Positions 1 through 5,081 of a DNA stretch of 5,081 bases are shown here, one piece after another. This DNA comes from Waddliaceae bacterium. GTDB taxonomy: Bacteria > Chlamydiota > Chlamydiia > Chlamydiales > SLOH01. A program made the translations under genes and the position numbers. Location: assembly GCA_007132595.1 (NCBI GenBank), contig SLOH01000002.1:1-5081 (forward strand), written 5' to 3'. The notes below the pieces were generated by a model. It was not told the origin of the DNA, searched no databases, and saw nothing but the letters and a program-made list of their open reading frames with translations. The first letter of the stretch is position 1, and every line of letters begins with the position of its first letter.

Positions 1-925
1 AAATCAACAAATCCTCATCGCATAGTTCATGTACTTTATTGTCCAAAGTGACAAACCGCTCGCCTGTTTGCGCGGATTGAATGTGAATCTCAGCTCCCTC
101 TACAAGAGAGAAATCAAAGGCGTGGAGAGGTTGACCTGTCTCCATCATGACGTAGTTTGTGATATCGACAACATTGTTAATCGGTCTGATTCCCGATGCA
201 AGAAGCTGCTTTTGCATCCACTCAGGTGATGAACCCAGCTTTAATCCTTCGATCATTCGAGCGGCATAACGCGGACACCGCTTGTGATCGTGTAAATGGA
301 CCGAGAGCATCGAATCGGTTGACTTTTCCTCTTCTTCTACTTGAACTTTCGGAATAGCAAGCGGAATATTCAGCGCTGCAGAAAGCTCTCTTGCAACCCC
401 TATGATACTTGCGCAGTGAGCAAGATTCGGGGTTAAGGATACTTCGTAAAGCTTCTCAGAGTATAAATCATGGACATGGCTTCCGATCGAAATGTGATCG
501 GTAAATTCCATGATACCATCCCAATCATCGGTCACCCCAAGTTCTTTTCCAGAGCAAAGCATTCCCTCCGAGACAACACCTCGAAGCTCTGCTCGTTTGA
601 TCTCAAAAGAAACCCCGGATTCATCGGTAAGATGGGACCCGACCGGAGCAAATGCAGATTTAATCCCGACTCGACAATTAGAAGCGCCGCAAACCACTTG
701 ATATGTTTTTGTTCCATCTGACACTTTAGCAATTCTTAACTGATCGGCATTCGGGTGTGGTTCAACCGCATCGACACGTACAACGATTACTCCATTAAAG
801 GACGGTTTGACCGTCTCAATTGCATCGAGCTCAAGACCGGACATCGTCAGAGCTTTTCCGATCTGCGTCGATGAAAATGGTGTTAAATCAAGAAATTTTT
901 GAAGCCAAGAGACAGGGATTTTCAT
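1..925 (-). CDS. pheT: Phenylalanyl-tRNA synthetase beta subunit, 3' end outside window
   Basis: This is the N-terminal 308 residues of the beta chain of the class II (alpha2beta2) Phe-tRNA synthetase, which charges tRNA-Phe in the cytosol. The frame opens at ATG 925 with MKIPVSWLQKFLDL and has no stop down to base 1; family proteins are about 790-800 residues, so roughly 60% is missing. Visible regions are the OB-fold tRNA-binding (EMAP-like) domain at about residues 40-150, with VVCGASNC and GMLCSGKELG (around 121-130), then the B3/4 editing domain, with PRYAAR (218-223), RPINNVVDITNYVM (around 254-258 for DITNY) and GQPLHAFD. Initiation at 925 matches the usual family N-terminus, but no good Shine-Dalgarno lies just upstream. 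It is divergent from the GH18 gene. Nothing looks broken in the visible part. Identity is near certain from these motifs. Confidence 0.96.
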   Translation of the reverse strand, partial: MKIPVSWLQKFLDLTPFSSTQIGKALTMSGLELDAIETVKPSFNGVIVVRVDAVEPHPNADQLRIAKVSDGTKTYQVVCGASNCRVGIKSAFAPVGSHLTDESGVSFEIKRAELRGVVSEGMLCSGKELGVTDDWDGIMEFTDHISIGSHVHDLYSEKLYEVSLTPNLAHCASIIGVARELSAALNIPLAIPKVQVEEEEKSTDSMLSVHLHDHKRCPRYAARMIEGLKLGSSPEWMQKQLLASGIRPINNVVDITNYVMMETGQPLHAFDFSLVEGAEIHIQSAQTGERFVTLDNKVHELCDEDLLI

Positions 926-1164
926 AAAACTATCGTGTTGCCGTTTATAATGTAGTCCTTTTTAGGAAGGTCTGAAAAAGTCAAACTCAAACCTTGCGAG
1001 TTTCAAGCTCTATTCTAAAACCAAAATAATCAATGATTTAAGTAATTAATTACCGAAATTCATTAATGAACAGACTTTTTCAAAGGTTCCAAATATTTTT
1101 GCTTGGAAGAATAATCGATTTAGAAAAAAATGGCGAGGGGTTATTTAGCTGTAAAATGTGAGGA

Positions 1165-1192
1165 TAGACTTTTTTAGTCCCTGCTGTATATT
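1165..1192 (+). promoter_or_regulatory. Candidate sigma70-type promoter for the GH18 gene
   Basis: TAGACT (1165-1170, 4 of 6 to TTGACA) and TATATT (1187-1192, 5 of 6 to TATAAT) are separated by 16 bases. Transcription would start near 1199 and give a leader of about 125 bases before the chosen start codon. It is the best-looking pair in the AT-rich spacer, but AT-rich DNA yields such matches by chance. Confidence 0.35.
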
Positions 1193-1315
1193 GTACCACT
1201 ACCGGGGGTCTGTAAAATTTCCTTATTGCGAAATTTCGAAAAGAGAGTAGAGTGTCGAATCAGTTCTCATTTTTGTTTCAGTAATAAATTTTTAGATGCT
1301 TCAAAACTGCAAAAA

Positions 1316-1323
1316 AGGTGATC
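1316..1323 (+). promoter_or_regulatory. Ribosome binding site that decides the GH18 gene start
   Basis: AGGTGATC matches eight consecutive bases of the usual complement of the 16S rRNA 3' end and lies just before ATG 1326. The earlier in-frame ATG at 1296 has no Shine-Dalgarno and directly follows an in-frame TAG (1293-1295). Initiation at 1326 is therefore favoured. Confidence 0.75.
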
Positions 1324-1325
1324 GC

Positions 1326-2465
1326 ATGCAAGTTCAACCAACAACATCTTTCTATTCACATCAAATGGAAAAGCCGGAAGAGGAAAAAAAGCATTCAGCG
1401 CACATATTACAACGCTACCCTTCTAAAGAAAAACAACAAGACTTACGCTCGAAAAATATCAGGCCGATTTTCTCTTCTTACTGGTGCGGCGGGTATCGAG
1501 ACGAAGGACAACCCATACACTTAAACCACATCCCAAACTACATTGACATCGTCCCTTTAGGGTTTGCCACGCTCGGAAAAGATTCAACGATTCACACAAA
1601 TGAGTATCTCTTAAAGAACCAAGGGGAAAAAACACTTAAAAAGTGGATTCAGCAAGTGAAAAAAAACGGACAAAAGGTCTTAATCTCTATTGGAGAAACA
1701 GACTCCAACACTTTTGCTGATCCTAACCCTAAGATTCTTGCACAAAATGCGAAAAAACTCATGCATGAGTGGGATCTTGACGGCTTTGACTTTTATGCAG
1801 AAGGACGAGAACTTAGCGCGCTTAAAACAATCATCCCGGCCATGCGACTCGCTCTTGGAGACAAGGCGCTTCTCTCTTATACCTGCAGTGGCCGGACCCA
1901 GGAAGAGAAGGAAATCCTAAAAGCCATTCATTCCGATATCAATTGGGTACAGACAATGGCATATGAACTTGAGTTTGAAGAGACGACTGCCATGGCAGCG
2001 TACTATGCAGATATTGTCGGGAAAGAAAAAGTCCTCATCGGAGTAAAAGTTGGAATTAAGATCTGTTTTGATTCAACCCCGCTTGAGGATTGTCAAAAAC
2101 TGGCTGAATGGGTACGTCAGGAGGGTTTTAAAGGTATGATGCTATTTTCTTTCGATGCAGACACAAAGTGTTACACAGGGCAAAAAGAGTGGAGCTGGGC
2201 TGGTGCTGTAGATGGTGGACTTGGCAGTAATCACGCGGCCGCTGAATTGTCGATTCCAATAAAAGAAAATCCCTTTAATAGCCATTCACTCTTGATCACA
2301 GGTCTGAATGAGGCAAAAGAGGAGCCGGAAGCCAATAAAGAGACAACCCCTATGGAAGTTGATTCGAGCACCTCGGAGCCGCAAAAAAGGAAAAATAATA
2401 GACTGTCCTCCCTTGCTTCTCGAATTGCACGCGGCTTTTCCAGGTGGTGTTGTTGTTGCAAATAG
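1326..2465 (+). CDS. GH18 (chitinase-fold) protein with altered active-site motif and polycysteine C-terminus
   Basis: The product has 379 residues. Residues about 45-300 show GH18 TIM-barrel hallmarks: the beta-3 motif LISIGE (119-124), the beta-4 motif DGFDFYAE (152-159), the beta-6 motif QTMAYE (209-214) and a beta-8-like [10 protein letters not shown] (270-279). The family consensus for beta-4 is DGxDxDWE. The proton-donor glutamate (E159) is kept, but the third aspartate, which assists the N-acetyl group, is Y157, and the usual beta-8 Trp appears to be F274. The plant protein narbonin, as I recall, also keeps the Glu but lacks that Asp, and is inactive. Binding or altered hydrolysis of GlcNAc glycans is therefore possible; activity cannot be assumed. 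No signal peptide is visible; the N-terminus is polar (Q, S, T, then K/E-rich). After an acidic linker (about 310-350) comes a basic amphipathic segment ending [15 protein letters not shown] secreted, membrane-anchored effector is an inference. Confidence 0.8.
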   Translation: MQVQPTTSFYSHQMEKPEEEKKHSAHILQRYPSKEKQQDLRSKNIRPIFSSYWCGGYRDEGQPIHLNHIPNYIDIVPLGFATLGKDSTIHTNEYLLKNQGEKTLKKWIQQVKKNGQKVLISIGETDSNTFADPNPKILAQNAKKLMHEWDLDGFDFYAEGRELSALKTIIPAMRLALGDKALLSYTCSGRTQEEKEILKAIHSDINWVQTMAYELEFEETTAMAAYYADIVGKEKVLIGVKVGIKICFDSTPLEDCQKLAEWVRQEGFKGMMLFSFDADTKCYTGQKEWSWAGAVDGGLGSNHAAAELSIPIKENPFNSHSLLITGLNEAKEEPEANKETTPMEVDSSTSEPQKRKNNRLSSLASRIARGFSRWCCCCK

Positions 2466-2485
2466 CTCTAATTATGTGGTACTAT
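2456..2485 (+). promoter_or_regulatory. Candidate promoter for ndk overlapping the end of the GH18 gene
   Basis: TTGCAA (2456-2461, 4 of 6 to TTGACA) and TACTAT (2480-2485, 4 of 6 to TATAAT) are 18 bases apart, and the -10 is preceded by TGG, an extended -10 (TGn). The -35 lies within the last cysteine and lysine codons of the GH18 gene. Transcription would start near 2492, leaving a leader of under 20 bases that still contains the ndk ribosome binding site. Read-through from the GH18 gene is equally possible, as no terminator separates the two. Confidence 0.35.
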
Positions 2486-2499
2486 CGCTCATCCAAATT

Positions 2500-2504
2500 G
2501 GAGG
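2500..2504 (+). promoter_or_regulatory. Ribosome binding site of ndk
   Basis: GGAGG lies four bases before ATG 2509. It fixes the ndk start well downstream of the in-frame ATG at 2308, which would add 67 residues read out of frame through the GH18 gene. Confidence 0.8.
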
Positions 2505-2508
2505 AAAT

Positions 2509-2940
2509 ATGACAACTGAACGTACACTATCGATTATTAAACCCGACGCTGTCGGTAAAAATCATATTGGAGAGATCATCGCGCGATTTGAGAAAAATGG
2601 ACTCAAAGTCGTCGCTGCAAAGATGATGCAACTTTCAAAAGAGAAAGCAGAAGGATTCTACGCAATCCACAAAGAGCGCCCGTTCTTTAACGATCTGGTC
2701 TCTTTCATGATTTCAGGCCCTGTTTTAGTGATGACCCTCGAAGGAGAAGACGCTGTTAAGCTGAACCGAGACATCATGGGTGCAACCAACCCGAAAGAAG
2801 CGGCTCCCGGAACTATCCGCGCCGACTTTGCCGAAGATATCGATGAAAATGCGGTCCATGGGTCCGATTCATCAGAAAACGCAAAAATAGAAATTGATTT
2901 CTTCTTTACAGACGAGGAAATCGTCGACAGAAAGCGCTAA
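2509..2940 (+). CDS. ndk: Nucleoside diphosphate kinase
   Basis: Ndk moves the gamma-phosphate of ATP to other nucleoside diphosphates through a phosphohistidine intermediate and keeps the cytosolic NTP and dNTP pools balanced. The protein is 143 residues, the usual length of short bacterial Ndk. All expected active-site residues occur at the positions known for the E. coli enzyme: K11 in IIKPDAV, Y51, F59/F60, R87, T93 in GATNP, R104, N114, and the phosphorylated H117 in NAVHGSDS. The start is supported by GGAGG and by the typical N-terminus [15 protein letters not shown]. It lies 43 bases after the GH18 gene on the same strand and is convergent with lptB. The sequence is intact and ordinary; identity is near certain. 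Confidence 0.98.
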   Translation: MTTERTLSIIKPDAVGKNHIGEIIARFEKNGLKVVAAKMMQLSKEKAEGFYAIHKERPFFNDLVSFMISGPVLVMTLEGEDAVKLNRDIMGATNPKEAAPGTIRADFAEDIDENAVHGSDSSENAKIEIDFFFTDEEIVDRKR

Positions 2941-2952
2941 GACGCCTTTCCT

Positions 2953-2976
2953 TTTCCCGAGCATACGCTCGGGAAA
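2953..2976 (+). terminator. Perfect 10-bp hairpin after ndk, terminator-like but without a T-tract
   Basis: TTTCCCGAGC (2953-2962) and GCTCGGGAAA (2967-2976) form a perfect 10-bp stem closed by the loop ATAC, beginning 12 bases after the ndk stop codon. The position fits an ndk terminator, and a hairpin here would also protect the mRNA 3' end. No run of T follows on either strand, so intrinsic termination of the classic type is not shown; the outer A-T pairs of the stem give only three T on each strand. Confidence 0.55.
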
Positions 2977-2996
2977 CCATCTAAAACTCTGGTTGT

Positions 2997-3000
2997 TAAA
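2997..3000. repeat. Left copy of TAAA target-site duplication
   Basis: TAAA directly abuts the left end (GGAACC) of the palindromic element and matches TAAA at 3161-3164 directly after its right end. A 4-base match in AT-rich DNA can arise by chance, but its exact placement at both borders favours a target duplication made on insertion. Confidence 0.5.
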
Positions 3001-3160
3001 GGAACCTCTGATAAACTCAGATTATTAAATTTAGACTGAATTTTTTCTGAAATTTGAAAAAACAATCGAACTTAACTACTTGATAGTTAAGTAAGTGCGT
3101 TTTTGTCGAATTTAGGGAAAAAGGCACTAAATTTAATAATCTGAGTTTATCAGGGGTTCC
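3001..3160. mobile_element. 160-bp palindromic MITE-like element with 34-bp terminal inverted repeats
   Basis: The left arm (3001-3034, starting GGAACCTCTGATAAACTC) and right arm (3127-3160) are inverted copies of 34 bases with one difference (CCTCTG against CCCCTG). The interior has no gene. It continues as an imperfect palindrome around the same centre: AAAAAC (3058-3063) pairs with GTTTTT (3099-3104), and ACTTAACTA (3070-3078) pairs with TAGTTAAGT (3084-3092) around the loop CTTGA, within a base of the exact midpoint. Transcribed either way, it would fold into one long hairpin. TAAA flanks it on both sides. Small size, no coding capacity, terminal inverted repeats and a short duplication are the marks of a non-autonomous transposon. 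The GGAA...TGATAAA ends loosely recall IS5-family tips, but the parent transposase is not known. The alternative is a domesticated bidirectional terminator between two convergent genes. Confidence 0.72.
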
Positions 3161-3888
3161 TAAAGGGTAAATCCTTCTCCAAGATACGTCTGTCTGGCAA
3201 TGGGGCTTGAAATAAGCTCATTCACAGTTCCGGAAAGCAAAACTTTCCCCTCGCTTACAATATAGCTTCTTTCAACAATCGAAAAAATTTCGCGTGCATT
3301 ATGGTCGGTAATTAAGATACTAATCCCCTTTTTTGAAAGGTGGCGGATCAGCCCTTTGACCTCTTCGATGGATATCGGATCGATATTAGCAAAAGGCTCG
3401 TCAAGCAACAGAAGGTTTGGAGTCGTAATGAGCGCTCTTGTAATTTCAAGCCGTCGCCTCTCCCCTCCGGAGAGAGCATACGCTTTTTTCTTTGCCAATT
3501 TTTCTAAATGCAGCTCGTGAAGCAGCTCTTCTAACTTAAGCGCGCGCATCTTTTTGTTAAGCGGCAATGTCTCAAGGATACAAAGAAGGTTTTCCTCAAC
3601 TGTCAAATGGCGAAACACAGACGGTTCTTGGGCTAAATACCCCATCCCCATCCGCGCCCGAAGATGAATAGGCTTTGATGTTACGTCGACTCCGTGAAAA
3701 AAGACAGAGCCTCCGTCTGGACGAATGAGTCCGGCTGTCAGATAGAACGCCGTGGTTTTTCCCGCCCCATTAGGTCCGAGAAGCCCAACGATCTCTCCTA
3801 CACCGACTTCGAAAGAAAGTTCATTGACAACCGGCCGATGGTTGTAGATTTTCACCAAGTCTTTTGTTTGTATGCAAATTTCTTTCAT
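3160..3888 (-). CDS. lptB: LPS export ABC transporter ATPase LptB
   Basis: LptB is the cytosolic ATPase of the LptB2FGC complex, which extracts LPS from the inner membrane and drives it along the LptA bridge to the outer membrane. The 242-residue product (E. coli LptB has 241) has every ABC motif: Walker A GPNGAGKTT (38-46), Q-loop glutamine Q87 in YLAQEP, signature LSGGE (139-143), Walker B LLLLDE (159-164) and switch histidine H196 in ITDHN. The C-terminus YLGEGFTL resembles the LptB-specific ending YLGEDFRL. ATG 3888 is chosen because it overlaps the upstream stop as ATGA, which gives translational coupling, and leaves a normal N-terminus (MKEICIQTKDLVK). An in-frame ATG at 3918, preceded by GAGG, would add ten residues and cannot be excluded. 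The stop is TAG, completed by the last base of the neighbouring palindromic element. Confidence 0.93.
   Translation of the reverse strand: MKEICIQTKDLVKIYNHRPVVNELSFEVGVGEIVGLLGPNGAGKTTAFYLTAGLIRPDGGSVFFHGVDVTSKPIHLRARMGMGYLAQEPSVFRHLTVEENLLCILETLPLNKKMRALKLEELLHELHLEKLAKKKAYALSGGERRRLEITRALITTPNLLLLDEPFANIDPISIEEVKGLIRHLSKKGISILITDHNAREIFSIVERSYIVSEGKVLLSGTVNELISSPIARQTYLGEGFTL
3161..3164. repeat. Right copy of TAAA target-site duplication
   Basis: TAAA follows the right end (GGTTCC) of the palindromic element and matches 2997-3000. Its first two bases also belong to the lptB stop codon on the minus strand, so the insertion point lies within that stop codon. Confidence 0.5.
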
Positions 3889-5081
3889 ATGCCAAAATTC
3901 TTCTTTAATACATCCCATTCCGCCTCGATTAAGGTGAGGCGCGTTTTTCCTACTGTACGGATCGACTCTTTTTTCGTTATCGGATCAAGCTCCATATAGA
4001 TCTCACGAGTGCTCATCTGCATATTATTCAGTCTATCATAAAAGAGGACTTTACCTCCCTTGTGAGCCGCAAATTTAACCGCTTGATTTGCTGGAGTAAC
4101 CGTTGCAAAATCAGCGATCACATACTGATAGCCGGACTGATCTTCCACAGATTGCCCCCTAAGGTGGTGATGCACCTGAACATTGCCGGTAAGATCGATT
4201 TGCCGAACCTCTTGCCCTTGGTATGAAATATCTACCTTTTTTGCAGTTGCTGTTGCCAGGTGATCGCGATAAGCGACCTGATCATTTAAAGAGAGTAAAG
4301 AGGCTCTGCATGCAGCCGTATCTAATTTGATCTCTCCATCACAAAGCAACTCTTTTTCTAAATCCCCTTCCTCATCAACAGACGAGAAGTGCGTGCGCCC
4401 CTTTGCAAGCGCGTTTGTAAGGGTAGAATCGGGGCGTCCTTTAGAAAAAGAGAGCCACACCTTCCCATCGTTTTCAACCCCTAACCCGCTAAGGCTCTCA
4501 ACTCTACATCCTTTTGGAAGTTCCACAGACTCTTCAAATACCCCTTCGCTCCACCTGGCAAGACTCGCTTTAACCGTCCATTCTCCTTGTTGCATTGTCA
4601 CATTGTCGATAAAGTCGATTGCCTTAGAGCGGTATTCGATTCGATCAGCGCTAATTTGCTTACCCGCACTGATCAGCTCGCCATCAAAAGCGGTGAAATC
4701 CCATTTTCCATCGACAAGCTTCATCTCAAACTTTTTGGCAAAACCAAATCCATCGCCGTAAGTAAATGAAACATCCTCGGCAAAAAGCGCATTTTCTTTG
4801 TAATCCCATTTTGCCAAGTCCGCTTTGACGTAAATAGAGTGCGCGTGACACGGAATCTCGCAGCGCATTTTATGCAGCGTCTCAGTTAGCGAGGCGTTTG
4901 AATTGATAGCAATCGTTGATGTGTGAGCAAATAGGTGCGCTGTTTGATCGCCGATTACAAACACTTTGTGTAGATCATGGCGCCGATGTTCAATCGTCTT
5001 TTTTTTGAAATCTAACAGATCCTCCTTTCCCGAGAGAACAAGATCGCGATATTTTTTGAGATTGTCCTTTTGATATAGACG
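3885..5081 (-). CDS. LptC/LptA-like (OstA-family) LPS transport protein, 5' end outside window
   Basis: The frame is open from the right edge (5081) to the TGA at 3885-3887, giving 398 visible residues; the GTG at 4964 is internal and no start is visible. The protein is rich in short beta-strand repeats of the OstA/LptA type, in at least two blocks. The middle block contains KQISADRIEYRSKAIDFIDNV, split here as KQISADRIEYRS and KAIDFIDNVTMQQGEW; the C-terminal block contains RQIDLTGNVQVHH, KGGKVLFYDRLNNMQMST and IRTVGKTRLTL. Such beta-jellyroll proteins carry LPS across the periplasm (LptA) or receive it at the inner membrane (LptC). With two blocks, a single protein may do both jobs; this is inference. 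It overlaps lptB by 4 bases (ATGA), which strongly supports an Lpt role. A signal peptide or membrane anchor would be beyond the edge. The closest family name is uncertain, so no symbol is given. Confidence 0.75.
   Translation of the reverse strand, partial: RLYQKDNLKKYRDLVLSGKEDLLDFKKKTIEHRRHDLHKVFVIGDQTAHLFAHTSTIAINSNASLTETLHKMRCEIPCHAHSIYVKADLAKWDYKENALFAEDVSFTYGDGFGFAKKFEMKLVDGKWDFTAFDGELISAGKQISADRIEYRSKAIDFIDNVTMQQGEWTVKASLARWSEGVFEESVELPKGCRVESLSGLGVENDGKVWLSFSKGRPDSTLTNALAKGRTHFSSVDEEGDLEKELLCDGEIKLDTAACRASLLSLNDQVAYRDHLATATAKKVDISYQGQEVRQIDLTGNVQVHHHLRGQSVEDQSGYQYVIADFATVTPANQAVKFAAHKGGKVLFYDRLNNMQMSTREIYMELDPITKKESIRTVGKTRLTLIEAEWDVLKKNFGI

Larger units (their letters stand above)
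926..1325. other. AT-rich divergent intergenic region between pheT and the GH18 gene
   Basis: This 400-base spacer holds no convincing gene on either strand. It must contain the control regions of both divergent genes. It is rich in short perfect palindromes: TAATTAATTA at 1043-1052, TTCATTAATGAA at 1059-1070 and CGAAATTTCG at 1229-1238. A 10-base inverted pair, TGAAAAAGTC (974-983) and GACTTTTTCA (1073-1082), flanks the AT-rich part. On the minus strand a TTGACT box (984-979) resembles a -35 for pheT, but no -10 hexamer lies at a normal distance; the nearest AT-rich candidate, TACATT (954-949), is 24 bases away, so no pheT promoter is called. Confidence 0.6.

Noticed and set aside
470..732. 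Open frames of 63-83 residues on both strands
   Set aside because: They lie inside pheT, which is read in another frame with unmistakable synthetase motifs; none has a family signature or a good ribosome binding site.
949..984. A pheT promoter with TTGACT as -35 and TACATT as -10
   Set aside because: The spacer would be 24 bases, too long for a sigma70-type promoter; no better -10 is at 16-18 bases.
1165..1182. A hairpin from GACT and AGTC around a run of T
   Set aside because: Only four base pairs; too weak to call a terminator or riboswitch part.
2231..2461. A 76-residue minus-strand frame opposite the GH18 C-terminus
   Set aside because: It is the antisense shadow of the serine, arginine and cysteine codons; no start signal and no recognisable motif.
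2308..2508. A 67-residue N-terminal extension of Ndk from the in-frame ATG at 2308
   Set aside because: It overlaps the GH18 C-terminus in another frame, has no family similarity, and GGAGG plus the standard Ndk N-terminus place the start at 2509.
3694..3999. Plus-strand frame of 101 residues across the lptB/OstA-like junction
   Set aside because: It is antisense to two well-supported genes and shows no domain.
4327..4769. Plus-strand frames of 60 and 144 residues
   Set aside because: Both are antisense to the OstA-like gene, and the longer one has the Ser/Pro-rich low-complexity composition typical of shadow frames.
4962..4964. GTG as the start of the OstA-like gene
   Set aside because: The same frame continues without a stop for 39 more codons to the window edge and no ribosome binding site sits at a normal distance, so the gene is partial and not GTG-initiated here.
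1..5081. CRISPR arrays, tRNA or rRNA genes
   Set aside because: No regularly spaced direct repeats and no cloverleaf or rRNA-like segments were seen on either strand.

Overview
The window comes from a Gram-negative, LPS-making bacterium, because it carries an LptA/LptC-like protein coupled to the LPS-export ATPase LptB. GC content looks moderate. My best guess is a chlamydia-related symbiont of protists or animals (order Chlamydiales): chlamydiae, as I recall, pair an OstA-like gene with the lptB-type ATPase gene, and the window also holds a protein that looks built for a eukaryotic host. This placement is inferred and not proven.

Layout, left to right. (1) The 5' two-fifths or so of pheT lies on the minus strand and runs off the left edge. 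(2) A 400-base AT-rich divergent spacer contains a candidate promoter for the next gene. (3) A 379-residue GH18 (chitinase-fold) protein is on the plus strand. It lacks a signal peptide, has an altered catalytic motif (DGFDFYAE) and ends in a basic amphipathic segment followed by four cysteines. (4) ndk, a complete nucleoside diphosphate kinase, follows 43 bases later, probably from its own promoter overlapping the end of the GH18 gene. (5) A 219-base region between convergent genes holds a perfect 10-bp hairpin and a 160-bp palindromic, MITE-like element with 34-bp terminal inverted repeats and a 4-bp TAAA duplication. (6) lptB is on the minus strand, its stop codon formed at the edge of that element. 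(7) An LptC/LptA-like (OstA) gene overlaps the lptB start by 4 bases (ATGA) and stays open to the right edge, so it is 5'-partial.

How the genes work together. The OstA-like protein and LptB form one translationally coupled unit of the LPS transport machine. PheT and Ndk are housekeeping enzymes. The GH18 gene is the accessory element: it looks like a carbohydrate-binding or modified-catalysis protein that could act on a host membrane, but that role is inference. The palindromic element is the clearest non-coding structure in the window.
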